NCBI RefSeq assembly: GCF_000186865.1
Contig: NW_008705563.1
Coordinates: 200,816 to 264,815, forward strand
Reading direction: 5' to 3'
Origin: Aureococcus anophagefferens
Lineage: Eukaryota; Sar; Pelagophyceae; Pelagomonadales; Pelagomonadaceae
DNA length: 64,000 nucleotides
Part shown: positions 55,997 to 64,000 of the stretch, piece after piece
Layout: every line of letters begins with the position of its first letter
Position numbering within the stretch: position 1 is the stretch's first letter
Notes under the pieces: generated by a model
What the model was told of the DNA's origin: nothing
What the model saw: the letters and a program-made list of their open reading frames with translations, nothing else
The model's database searches: none
Made by a program: the position numbers and the translations under genes

Positions 55997-58432
55997 ATGG
56001 AGCCCATGGAGGTCGACGACCCCGGCGGCGCCGGAGCGACGACGAACGCCCTCAAGGCGCTCCTCGCGGTGCTCGCGGCGCAGCGGGACCCGCGCGTCCT
56101 GCGCGGCGCCGTGGCGCGCCTCGGCCCGGCCGACGCACTCGTCGCGCTCGAGGCCGCGCTCGAGGCGCTCGACCGGGGACAGCGCGACGCGGGCCTCCGG
56201 CTCCTCGCGTGCGCGCGGGGGCGCCTGGAAAAGTCGTCGCCGGCCGTCGCCGCGACCTTCGCGCGCTTCCTGGCGCGGCCCGGCGACGCCGTCGTCGGCG
56301 CGGCCGTCGCGCGCGCGTTCTTTCCCAACGTCGCCGCGCCGGGCGCACCGCCCGTCCTCGACTGCGCCGACGGCGCCGAGCGGGCCCTCGAGTGGCTGGC
56401 GCGCGCCCACGACGAGCGGGCGGGCCTGGCGCGCCTCGTCGCCGACTTTGGCGCCGCGTGCTGCGGGGAGGACGTATGCCGCGTCGGCGCGGCGCTCGAC
56501 TGGGTGTTGTGTCGCCTGTCGTCGCCTCGATCCGTCGCGGACCCGCCGTCGCCGCGCGTCGGCCTGCTGGTCGGGGCGCTGCCCCTCCTGAGCGACGCCG
56601 ACGGCGAGGCCGTGGGTTTGCGTTTGATGCGGCGCCTCGTCGGCCCGGCGCGCGTCGACGACGAGGGCCTGTTCCGCGCCGCGCGGGCGATGGCGCGCTG
56701 GCCCGCGGGGCCGGCGAACCCGACGGCGCCCTGGGTCGCGGCGCTCGCGACGGTCGTCGCGACGTCGGGCCGGACGCGCGCCCTCGACGGGTTCGTGCTC
56801 GCGTGCTGCTTGGGCGCGTCGTGCCGCGCGCGGAACCTCGCGCGGCGGCCGGACGAGGGCGCGGAGCGGGACCTGCTCGGCGGCCTCGACCTCGTGGAGA
56901 CGCTGCTCGCGGCGCGGGGCACGCCCGCGACGGCCGTCGCCGTGCTGCCGCACCTGCGGTGCGTGCTCAAGGCCGCGCGGACGCCGCGGCGGGCGCTCGC
57001 GCGGACCGAGAAATTGTTGCGGGCCATCCTCGCGTCCTTCCCGGGCATCCGCAAGGACCACCACGACTTCTTCCGGTTCCTGCGGCCCGACGCGGCGAAG
57101 GACGGCGCCGCGGCGGCGGCCGCGGCGGCCGCGCGCGGCGCCGCGCCGCCGCCGAAGCGGCCGCCGGGCCGGCCGCCGGGGCTGCGGAACCTCGGCAACT
57201 CGTGCTACGTCAACGCGTGCCTCCGGGCGCTCCACGCGACGGCGGCCCTGCGGCGGTTGCTGCTCTGCGGCCCGCCGGCGCGCGACGAGGCGGTCGCGGC
57301 GCCCGCGCTGACGCCGTCGAAGCGGCCGCTCGACGCGCTTCCGAGGGTCACGCCGCGGCTCCGGGAGGCGCTGGCGCTCCTCGAGGGCAGCGACCGGCCC
57401 GGCCTAGCGCTACGGAGCCTCCGGGGCTCGTTCCGGGCGCCCTACGACGGCGCGGACCAGCAGGACGCCGCGGAGTTCCTGCACTACGTCCTCGACGCGC
57501 TCGAAGACGAGGCGGATCTCGGCGGGCCCGCGGTCGTCGGCGACGCGGCGAAGCGCGCGGCGGCGGCGCGCGAGCTCGACGCGGTCTTCGGGGGCGTGCT
57601 GGAGACGTCCATCGAGTGCGAGCGGTGCGGCGCGGTGTCGACGACGCGGCACGGCGTCTGCGGGAAACTCGACGTCTGCGTGCCCGACGACGGCGCGCCG
57701 CGGAAGAACGAGGTCGGCTGCGCGCCCCGGGAGCCGGCGGCGAAGCCCGCGTCGCTCCAGGACCTCGTGCGCGACCAGTACCTCGCGGAGGAGGTGTTGG
57801 AGGGCGACGCCGCGTACGCGTGCGACGCGTGCGCCGCCAAGGTCCGCGCGACGCGGACGCGCCGCTTCGACGCGATGCCCGCGCACCTCGTCGTCTCCCT
57901 GGGGCGCTTCCGCTACGACGCGGCGACGAACCGGCGGCGTAAAGTGGCGACGCCCGTCGACGCGCCGCGCGTGCTCCGGCTGCCCGCGGACGGGCGCGAC
58001 GTCGCCTACGCGCTCTACGCGGTCGTCGTCCACGCGGGCGCGTCGCCGCACCACGGCCACTACTACGCCTACGCGACGGATTCCGACGTGGCCGCGTCGG
58101 AGCGGCCGCCGGCCTGGTCCCTGTTCGACGACATGGACGTGCGGCCCGTGGACGCGGCCGCGCCGTCGACGCCGCGGTCCGCGGCCGCGTCGCCCTACGT
58201 GCTCTTCTACGCGCGGATCGGCGGCGGCTGCCCGCGGGCGGGGGGCGCGCCGGCGTGGCGCGCGGGGCTCCGGGCCTTCGTCGACGCGGACAACGCGGCC
58301 TACGGCCGCGGCGACGGCGACGAGCCGGGGCCCGCGCCCCGGGGGCCGCCGCCGCCGCCGCGCGGCGGCGCGGGCGGCGCCGAGCCCTTCGCGGGGGGCG
58401 GCGCGCTCGGGGGGCACTGGGGCGTGAGCTAA
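55997..58432 (+). CDS. Ubiquitin-specific protease, USP35/38-like
   Basis: 811 residues. The N-terminal ~370 residues are helical (HEAT-like), as in USP35 and USP38. The C19 catalytic domain begins with GLRNLGNSCYVNACLRAL (Cys403 as nucleophile). The QQDAAEFLHYVLD motif follows, then zinc-binding C-x2-C pairs (CERC, CDAC). The His box HAGASPHHGHYYAY has His688 as the likely catalytic base. It should remove ubiquitin from proteins in the cytosol. A Gly/Pro-rich tail ends the protein. The chosen ATG (55997) has another Met at residue 4; upstream frame is low-complexity. Confidence 0.92.
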   Translation: MEPMEVDDPGGAGATTNALKALLAVLAAQRDPRVLRGAVARLGPADALVALEAALEALDRGQRDAGLRLLACARGRLEKSSPAVAATFARFLARPGDAVVGAAVARAFFPNVAAPGAPPVLDCADGAERALEWLARAHDERAGLARLVADFGAACCGEDVCRVGAALDWVLCRLSSPRSVADPPSPRVGLLVGALPLLSDADGEAVGLRLMRRLVGPARVDDEGLFRAARAMARWPAGPANPTAPWVAALATVVATSGRTRALDGFVLACCLGASCRARNLARRPDEGAERDLLGGLDLVETLLAARGTPATAVAVLPHLRCVLKAARTPRRALARTEKLLRAILASFPGIRKDHHDFFRFLRPDAAKDGAAAAAAAAARGAAPPPKRPPGRPPGLRNLGNSCYVNACLRALHATAALRRLLLCGPPARDEAVAAPALTPSKRPLDALPRVTPRLREALALLEGSDRPGLALRSLRGSFRAPYDGADQQDAAEFLHYVLDALEDEADLGGPAVVGDAAKRAAAARELDAVFGGVLETSIECERCGAVSTTRHGVCGKLDVCVPDDGAPRKNEVGCAPREPAAKPASLQDLVRDQYLAEEVLEGDAAYACDACAAKVRATRTRRFDAMPAHLVVSLGRFRYDAATNRRRKVATPVDAPRVLRLPADGRDVAYALYAVVVHAGASPHHGHYYAYATDSDVAASERPPAWSLFDDMDVRPVDAAAPSTPRSAAASPYVLFYARIGGGCPRAGGAPAWRAGLRAFVDADNAAYGRGDGDEPGPAPRGPPPPPRGGAGGAEPFAGGGALGGHWGVS

Positions 58433-58620
58433 CTTTTTGACCGGTGAGGAGCCGACCGGTGGCGCCGCGTGGGCACGCCGGCACTTGCGCCGGCGCGCCA
58501 ATCGGCGGCTTCTGTGTCGCCCATTCCGCTGGCTGCGGCGCGCGCGGTTCTGCTGCAATCATGATGCCCCGACATCTTTTGAGGCGCTACTTACGACAAG
58601 AGGCGTCCAAAGGAAGCCTC

Positions 58621-59421
58621 TCAGATCTGCTCGAGGTTGGCGATCGCTTCGGAGATTTCCTTCACGAGGCCGACGAGCGGCGCGGTCTCCTCGACCTTCG
58701 TCGAGCTCAGGAGGTCGAGGCGCGCCTGCTCGAGCTTCTGGTAGAGCGCCTGCAGCATGTCGTCGACCGCCGGGTTGCGTCGCCGCGCGGGCGCGGGCGC
58801 GGCGGCCGCGGGCGCGGGCGCGGCGGCCGCGGGCGCGCCGCCGGCTTGCGGGGGCGGGTAGTACTGGGGCGGGGGCGCGGCGGGCGCGCCCGCGGGCGCG
58901 CCGCCGTAGTACTCGTTCGCCGCGGACGGCGGCTGCGGCGCGTAGTCTCCCCGGTTGGCCATGTCCAGCTGGAACTCGTGGTACTCGCGCTCGCGCCCCG
59001 GCATCGGCGTCTCCTGGCTGACCGAATACATCTTCCGCGAGCCGTCCGGCCCCACGGCCACGGGACCGGGCGCGCCGCCCGGCGGAGGCGCGTAGGGGAC
59101 CCCGTTCGGTCCGGGCGCGCCGCCCGCGCCGGGCGGCGGCTGCTGCGGCGCCCCCGGCCCGGGCATGCCCGGCGACGGGCCCCTCGAGCCGTGCGGCCGC
59201 TTGAAGTCGGCGGTCGACTGGTCGAAAAAGTTGTTCTGGATGCCAGGGCTCTTTTGGCGGCGCTCGTCGTCGATCGGCGGCTTATCCCTCATCGTCACCG
59301 CGCGCCGGGTGACGGACGGCGCGCGGCCGCGACCGAGCCGCGCGGTGGAGGGCACGTACGCGCCGGCGAGCGTCGGGAGCAGGAGCGCCATGGCGGCCTG
59401 GAGCCAATTCAAAGTCTTCAT
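58621..59421 (-). CDS. Pro/Gly/Ala-rich exported or plastid protein
   Basis: 266 residues. The leader MKTLNWLQAAMALLLPTLAGAYVPS is a signal peptide with an A-G-A-Y-V-P site, close to plastid ASAF-like motifs. The middle is a disordered Pro/Gly-rich region, with MYSVSQETPMPGREREYHEF embedded. The C-terminal ~55 residues (DDMLQALYQKLEQARLDLLSSTKVEETAPLVGLVKEISEAIANL) form a coiled-coil helix. No family is recognised. It might be a thylakoid- or envelope-associated structural protein, but that is a guess. Confidence 0.7.
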   Translation of the reverse strand: MKTLNWLQAAMALLLPTLAGAYVPSTARLGRGRAPSVTRRAVTMRDKPPIDDERRQKSPGIQNNFFDQSTADFKRPHGSRGPSPGMPGPGAPQQPPPGAGGAPGPNGVPYAPPPGGAPGPVAVGPDGSRKMYSVSQETPMPGREREYHEFQLDMANRGDYAPQPPSAANEYYGGAPAGAPAAPPPQYYPPPQAGGAPAAAAPAPAAAAPAPARRRNPAVDDMLQALYQKLEQARLDLLSSTKVEETAPLVGLVKEISEAIANLEQI

Positions 59422-60032
59422 CGTTCGTCACTGGGGCCGACCACTTCGCAAAACTGCAAGGTTGCGTGCGCGAGTGCCGCGAGTGCACGCTCGCAGCAAC
59501 GTCGACCTTTAGCCCGTGATTTTTTGCAAAGACCTGCTCGAAACTTGCGCGCGCTTGGTGGAGCCGCGAAGCGGGCTTGCGCGGTGGTCACGAACCGACC
59601 GGTCCCCTTCGGGAAGACGCCGCGGCCGACCCCGGCCGGTCGTGGCCGCGGCACCGCAGGACCGTGACAGCCTCCGAGTCAGCTGCGCCGGACAATTCCC
59701 CGGCGACGCCACCACCGCAGCAGCATGATGGCGACACGGACCGCCGGATTTTTTACGGTGGAGATGCGACGGTCGACCCCCAGAAACCCCCAGCCTACCC
59801 CCGGCTGGACGAGCGAGCTCTCCGGTCATCGACGCCGAAGGCGAATTCCCGGCGCCAGCGGCTAACGGACGCAGCGGCGCGCGCGGCTCCGCTGCAGCAA
59901 TTCTCACAGGGCGTTTCTCACTCCCGCGCGCGTGGAAGCACCCGAAAAAAACGTGCACACCAAGCGCGAGCACTCGGGGTCGACGAGCGGCTCGTACAAC
60001 CAATTGGCGGCGTCTGCTCTCCCGTGGTCGGC
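59422..60032. promoter_or_regulatory. Divergent promoter region, nothing recognised
   Basis: 611 bp between divergent genes. The plus-strand frame is open here but has neither a convincing start nor a domain. No repeat or structured element was noticed. Confidence 0.45.
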
Positions 60033-60659
60033 ATGGCCCAACCGAGCATCATTTCTCGCGCCGCGGCCTTCGATGACCTTCCCGCCGACGCGCTCGAACC
60101 GGCCCGCTGGTGCGACCCGAAGAGCGATCTGCCGGCCGCGGCACACGGCGCCGCCGCGACGGAATCCTTTTTGAGAACGTTCGCGAAGCGGCGCCGCCAG
60201 TCCTACCATCCGGGCGGACGCGCGGCGCCGGAGCTCCTCCCGACGGCGGCGCCGGCGCCGCCGCTCCTCCCGACGACGACGCCGCCCCCGCTTCCGCGGC
60301 GCGCGATCTCGCCGCCGGCGATCGTCCGCCGGCCCGCGACGGCGCGCGTCGCCGGCGAGCATCCGGCGCCGTTGCTCCCGGAAATGAAGAACCCCGTGCT
60401 CGCCGAATCCGTCTCCGCGCCCCGGGCCTGGGCGCCGAGCCGCCCGCCCCCGGTGCGCACGTCGTCGTCCGCCTCGGGGAACGACCTGCGGCGCATCGCG
60501 GCCGCGGCCGCCTTCCTCGCGCGCGGCTCCGTGGACGAGCTCCTCGGCGACATCCGCATCGACGACGACGACGACCTGGACCGCGTCTCCTTCTCCAGCT
60601 GGGCCGCGGACTGCGACCCGACGTCGCCGCGGACGCCGACGTCGTCCTTCGTCTGCTGA
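60033..60659 (+). CDS. Disordered Pro/Ala-rich protein of unknown function
   Basis: 208 residues from ATG 60033 (MAQPSIISRAAAFDDLP). Mostly Pro/Ala/Arg-rich and probably unstructured, with a short helical stretch NDLRRIAAAAAFLARGSVDELL and an acidic run DDDDDLD. It ends in TPTSSFVC. No family or signal peptide. The gene is supported only by an open frame, a plausible start and its place between two gene ends, so it is tentative. Confidence 0.45.
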   Translation: MAQPSIISRAAAFDDLPADALEPARWCDPKSDLPAAAHGAAATESFLRTFAKRRRQSYHPGGRAAPELLPTAAPAPPLLPTTTPPPLPRRAISPPAIVRRPATARVAGEHPAPLLPEMKNPVLAESVSAPRAWAPSRPPPVRTSSSASGNDLRRIAAAAAFLARGSVDELLGDIRIDDDDDLDRVSFSSWAADCDPTSPRTPTSSFVC

Positions 60660-60715
60660 CGACCCCGCCCCTGTGTCTCCCCCCCCTCCAAAGTGTAAGC
60701 GTCGTGGCCGCCGCC

Positions 60716-61231
60716 CTACGGCTTCAGGAAGTCCGCGAGCGATTTGGGCTCGCTCGCCGCGGGCGGCGCGACGGGGTCGAGGTCGTCCGCGATCGGCGGC
60801 GCGCCGCGCAGCGACGTCGTCGAGCTCGCCCGCGGCTCCGGCCGCGTCTTCGGCGCGGCGACGGAGTCGTCGAGGAGCTTCGACCTGGCCGACGGCTTGA
60901 GCACGAAGGCGCCCATGGGCTTGTCGAGGTCCGCGGCGTTTTTCAGCTTCGGCCTTTCGCCGAGGCCCCAGCAGCCGAGCTGGACGCCGCACTCGGCGAG
61001 GACGCGGTGCGCCCGCAGCGACGACGCGTCGTCGCCCTTCTCCACGAGGAGCCCCGCGAGCTCCACGGCCGTCGCGTCGAGCTCGCCGGCGCCGACCATG
61101 GAGCCGGTCAAGAGGTCCAACTGGTCGTCCAAGATGTCCCTCTCGCCGTCCAGGGCCGACGGCGTCGTCGGCGCCGGCGGCGCGGGCGGCATCGTCGCCG
61201 CCGGCGGCGCGTTCTCGTCGAGGCTGGCCAT
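60716..61231 (-). CDS. Small protein of unknown function
   Basis: 171 residues from ATG 61231. A Pro-rich start is followed by a helical segment (about 30-85: LDDQLDLLTGSMVGAGELDATAVELAGLLVEKGDD) and a block LDKPMGAFVLKPSARSKLLDDS. The C terminus is SLADFLKP. No family recognised. The gene is divergent from the HTTM gene (138 bp between the starts) and its end is 56 bp from the stop of the convergent gene 60033-60659. Confidence 0.6.
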   Translation of the reverse strand: MASLDENAPPAATMPPAPPAPTTPSALDGERDILDDQLDLLTGSMVGAGELDATAVELAGLLVEKGDDASSLRAHRVLAECGVQLGCWGLGERPKLKNAADLDKPMGAFVLKPSARSKLLDDSVAAPKTRPEPRASSTTSLRGAPPIADDLDPVAPPAASEPKSLADFLKP

Positions 61232-61369
61232 CGTCCGGTGTTCGAATCGGGAGAGCTGCCCGTCGTCGAAGGGCTGCCGAGGCGCTTGAAGCCGTCCTTG
61301 ATCTCGCATTGCAGTGCTCCCCGATGGCTGTGTGAGCAAGCCTTGAACAACACCGCAGCTTGAGCAACG

Positions 61370-62674
61370 ATGTACCTGCGGCCGCGCGCCCTCGCGCTCG
61401 CGCGGCGCTGCTTCGGCATCTGCGTCGCGCTCAGCGTCGTCGAGCGCTGGGGCGTGCTGCGCGCCTGTTACAGCGACGCGGGCGTGCTGCCCGTCGCCGC
61501 CTGGCGCGACGACGTCGGCGACGACCCGCTGCACCGCGCCGTCTGCCTCCACGCCTGGAGCGGGTCCCTGCGCTGGCAGCAGCTGCTGTCCGTGTCCCAG
61601 CTCGCGCTGGGGCTGCTCCTCGCCGTCGACGCGGCGCCGCGGACGTGCGCCGTTCTCTCGCTCTGGCTCTACGCGTCGGCGACGGCGCGCCACGCGCGCC
61701 TCGCCTTCATCCTCGACCGCTACGCCCACCTGCTGCTGCTCTGGGTCGCGCTGGCGCCGGCGAAGCCGCGGTCGGCCGCGGGGCTCGCGGCCGCGGCGCT
61801 GTACCGCGCGCAGCTCGCGTGGATCTACTGGGACGCGGGCTACGCCAAGCGGGCCGACCCGGACCGCGGCTGGGCGTCCGACGCGCGCGTCCCGGCGCTC
61901 GACGCCTACCTGCGCCACACGGCCGTCGGCGAGGCGCTGCGCGCGCTCCTCGGGCCCGGCGGCCTCCGCGCGTTGACGCCGACGGTGCCGGTCGTCGAGC
62001 TCGCCGCGCCGCTCCTCTGCGCCGTCGGCGCCCTCGCCGGGTCGACGACGGTCCAGTGGGTTGCCATCGGCGCCGTTTTCGCCATGCACGCGGGCATCGG
62101 CGCCGCCATGAACGGCGCGGGCTTGCTCTCCGTCTTCGCCGCGGCCGCGTGGGTTCCGGCGCTGCCCGTCGGACCGCCCGCGGCGCCCGCGCGGTCGACG
62201 CGCCGCGACGGGCTCCGCGTCCTGGTCTTGCTGGCCTTCGCGGGCGCCTGCGTCTGGCACGACCGCTTCGCGAGGCAGTGCCAGGACGCGACGCGGAGTC
62301 CGCTGACGGCGGTGTTCCACAACCGCTGGAACGTCTTCGCGGGCAGCGAGGACCACGTGACCTGGGAGATCATGCCCGCGCGGCGCGTCGACGGCGCCGT
62401 CGTCGACCTCTGGAACTACGGCGCGCCCGTGTCCTGGGCCATGCCGAAACGCGCCGCGCGCCGCGGCCGCTGGCGGTCGTTCCCGATGCTCGGCGACGGC
62501 GACGCGCCGCCCGGCGAGCTCGACCGCGTCTACGGCTACTTCTGCGGCGAGTACAACGCCGGGCGACCGGGCGACGAGCGCGTGACCCACTTCCACGCCT
62601 ACATGCTCCAGGCGGACCTCGCGAATTCGTCCCGCGTGTCCAAGCGGCTCCTCCACGCGACGGCCTGCGCGTAG
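61370..62674 (+). CDS. HTTM-domain membrane protein
   Basis: 434 residues. About six hydrophobic segments fill the first 290 residues, beginning ARRCFGICVALSVVERWGVLRACYSDAGVLP, the usual opening of the HTTM family (related to vitamin K-dependent gamma-carboxylase). Further membrane segments include LLLLWVALA and WVAIGAVFAMHAGIG. A hydrophilic C-terminal domain (about 300-434) has VFHNRWNVFAGSEDHVTWEI and several Trp. HTTM proteins are membrane enzymes or transporters of largely unknown function, common in bacteria. The start at 61370 is clear. Confidence 0.8.
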   Translation: MYLRPRALALARRCFGICVALSVVERWGVLRACYSDAGVLPVAAWRDDVGDDPLHRAVCLHAWSGSLRWQQLLSVSQLALGLLLAVDAAPRTCAVLSLWLYASATARHARLAFILDRYAHLLLLWVALAPAKPRSAAGLAAAALYRAQLAWIYWDAGYAKRADPDRGWASDARVPALDAYLRHTAVGEALRALLGPGGLRALTPTVPVVELAAPLLCAVGALAGSTTVQWVAIGAVFAMHAGIGAAMNGAGLLSVFAAAAWVPALPVGPPAAPARSTRRDGLRVLVLLAFAGACVWHDRFARQCQDATRSPLTAVFHNRWNVFAGSEDHVTWEIMPARRVDGAVVDLWNYGAPVSWAMPKRAARRGRWRSFPMLGDGDAPPGELDRVYGYFCGEYNAGRPGDERVTHFHAYMLQADLANSSRVSKRLLHATACA

Positions 62675-62718
62675 CGTTAGGGCTGTCGAAGAATCGATAA
62701 CTTTCTTTAGAGGGGCGC

Positions 62719-64000
62719 CTAGAGCGCTCGGAACTGGTCGAGCGCAGTCTGGTTCGGATGCTCGTTGTCCATCATGATCCGCAGGATCGACGCCTTGCGG
62801 AAATCCGCGGCCCCGGCTTCCTCGTAGCAGCGGAAGAGCGCGGTCGCGAGGCGAGAGCATTCAGATGATAACTGCGCTCGGAACGCCTTTTTCGTCCTCG
62901 GTTTGAAATCGTCGTAATCCAGATACTCCGGAACATCGAATATGCTGAGCTTCCGGAAGCCGTAATGCTCCAAAGCGTCACTCATGGCCTGTAACCATCC
63001 CTGGTCGCTCTGGTAGAGCGACAATTGATAGCGGATCCGAGAATCAGCGTGTAAATAAATTCCGCCGCCGCCGTCCCCCTCGAAGAACCACGACAGATTT
63101 TTGAAGAAGGAGTCGCGGCCGGAGGCGACCGCGAGGTTGTAGTAGAAGGTCACCGCCGCGGGCGTCGAGGTCCAGGTCTGGCCGTCCCGGCCTTTGCCCT
63201 GCTTGAGCGCGTAGAACATGACGTTGCGCACGGCGGTGATCGCCGCCTTGCGCGTCTCGTCGCCCATCACGGCGTACTCCGGCAGGCCTCGGAGGTCGAG
63301 GTACGGCTTCAGCCGGTTGCCCAACTGTGCCTCGCGCAGGCCCAGCAAAGCAAGCTCGAACTGTTTGGCCTTCGTGCCGCCCAGAGACCAGTGCTCTGCG
63401 AGGAAGAGCAGCGCGTTGCGGTCCCGACAGCGGAACGTGACGGTCATGTAGTACAGCAGGTGCGAGGTCGCGAGGAGGAAGAGCTGGCCGCTGCCGACGC
63501 AGTTGAGGACAGCCGCGAGCATGCGCACCGAGTCGTACGTGAGCTTGGATTCTATCTCGTAATCGTAGGTGAGAGTGTAGTCGTTCGAATTTTGCACCCA
63601 CGCGCAGAAGGTCGAGTCCGCGTTGCTGATGCCGCTCACGCCGTGCGTGTCCAAGACGACGCCGTCGGCGAAGGAGCCGTTGAGGAACAGCTGCCCGCTG
63701 CCAATTGGCAGCTGCGCGTAGGACGCGGCCTCGGCGCAGACGCCGTAGGCGTCGCGCAGGTCGCCGCCCTCCTCCCGCCGCTCGCGCTCCTCACCCTCGA
63801 AGATGTGGTCCGGCTTCCACCGGTAGCCGTTGTTCCGGTTGCGCTCGGGCTCGACGTAGGCGTCGCGCACGAGCGCGATGGCCTCCTCCTTGAGGTTCGG
63901 CGACACCTCGCTGAAGCTCGGGATCTCCGTCACCGTCCACCGCCGGTGCGGATCCCCCGCCGGCTTCCCGATGCCCGGCACGAGCATGTAGCCGCCGGCC
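62719..64000 (-). CDS. Unrecognised protein, 5' end beyond window
   Basis: The frame is open from 62719 to the right edge. A Met at 63987 gives 422 residues, but the four codons upstream are also open, so the true start may lie beyond the window. The sequence holds a repeated G-S-G-Q-L-F-L motif (about residues 96-102 and 165-171), a hydrophobic segment FLLATSHLLYYMTVTF and a hydrophilic helical C-terminal half. No family is recognised. Base composition is less GC-rich than in most neighbours. Confidence 0.65.
   Translation of the reverse strand, partial: AGGYMLVPGIGKPAGDPHRRWTVTEIPSFSEVSPNLKEEAIALVRDAYVEPERNRNNGYRWKPDHIFEGEERERREEGGDLRDAYGVCAEAASYAQLPIGSGQLFLNGSFADGVVLDTHGVSGISNADSTFCAWVQNSNDYTLTYDYEIESKLTYDSVRMLAAVLNCVGSGQLFLLATSHLLYYMTVTFRCRDRNALLFLAEHWSLGGTKAKQFELALLGLREAQLGNRLKPYLDLRGLPEYAVMGDETRKAAITAVRNVMFYALKQGKGRDGQTWTSTPAAVTFYYNLAVASGRDSFFKNLSWFFEGDGGGGIYLHADSRIRYQLSLYQSDQGWLQAMSDALEHYGFRKLSIFDVPEYLDYDDFKPRTKKAFRAQLSSECSRLATALFRCYEEAGAADFRKASILRIMMDNEHPNQTALDQFRAL

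Noticed and set aside
55120..57235. Minus-strand frames across the USP gene and its promoter
   Set aside because: Shadow frames; the plus strand carries all USP motifs in order.
60716..62860. 714-residue minus frame across the HTTM gene
   Set aside because: Only the part from 61231 onward lacks a conflict; the rest is a shadow of the HTTM gene.
1..64000. tRNA, rRNA, CRISPR arrays, bacterial operons or Shine-Dalgarno sites
   Set aside because: None seen; the gene content and introns are those of a eukaryotic nuclear genome.

Overview
The window reads as nuclear DNA of a marine stramenopile alga, most likely a pelagophyte such as Aureococcus. It is very GC-rich (about 70% by eye), with tightly packed, mostly single-exon eukaryotic genes. 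Several proteins start with a signal peptide followed by an ASAF-like motif, the plastid-targeting signature of algae with a red-type secondary plastid. Twelve near-uniform introns of about 200 nt behave like 'introner' elements, which are known from Aureococcus. The species is an inference; no rRNA or organelle marker is present. A run of Ns (1892-2419) is an assembly gap, and genes are cut at both window edges. All coordinates, frames and motif calls were worked out by eye.

Layout. 1-9300: a glycosyltransferase-like membrane protein (cut by the left edge), a sulfotransferase, a GC-rich repeat region, a Tic22-like plastid protein, an unrecognised gene with one introner, a secreted Cys-containing protein and a PAPS-type nucleotide-sulfate transporter. 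9400-18300: a JmjC-like oxygenase, a double-hotdog protein, a PAS protein, a WW-repeat protein, ribosomal protein eL38 and a plastid GNAT-CPBP protease fusion. 18600-31000: a GBP-type GTPase, an EF-hand/WW protein with two introners, a cyclic-nucleotide-gated channel, a plastid GNAT, an MgtC-like membrane protein and COA7. 31200-40000: an HVA22-like protein, an F-box/ankyrin protein, a prolyl 4-hydroxylase, a GT11 fucosyltransferase-like protein, a dual-specificity phosphatase and a PTEN-like phosphatase. 40100-49100: a secreted ShKT-like protein, a Golgi-type protein, an FkbM-fucosyltransferase fusion, a second sulfotransferase, a plastid protein, a GT2 glycosyltransferase, a MITE-like insertion and an acidic protein. 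49200-64000: an F-box/LRR protein, a Gfo/Idh/MocA oxidoreductase, a large secretory-type protein with two introners, a USP35/38-like deubiquitinase, several disordered proteins, an HTTM membrane protein and an unrecognised gene cut by the right edge.

Themes. Many genes belong to the secretory pathway and to glycan building or sulfation: two sulfotransferases, a PAPS transporter, at least four glycosyltransferase-like proteins and a prolyl hydroxylase. This fits an alga with a sulfated polysaccharide coat, although the genes are scattered and not an operon. Neighbouring genes often overlap at their stop or start codons.

The most interesting signal is the intron system. Two families of about 200-210 nt, with different terminal inverted repeats, share an internal core. 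They occur in both orientations, are flanked by 8-bp target-site duplications, and in all 12 cases the duplication begins with GT or GC. Reading that GY as the donor and the element's terminal CAG as the acceptor restores an uninterrupted coding frame in every host gene. Half of the inferred introns are therefore GC-AG.
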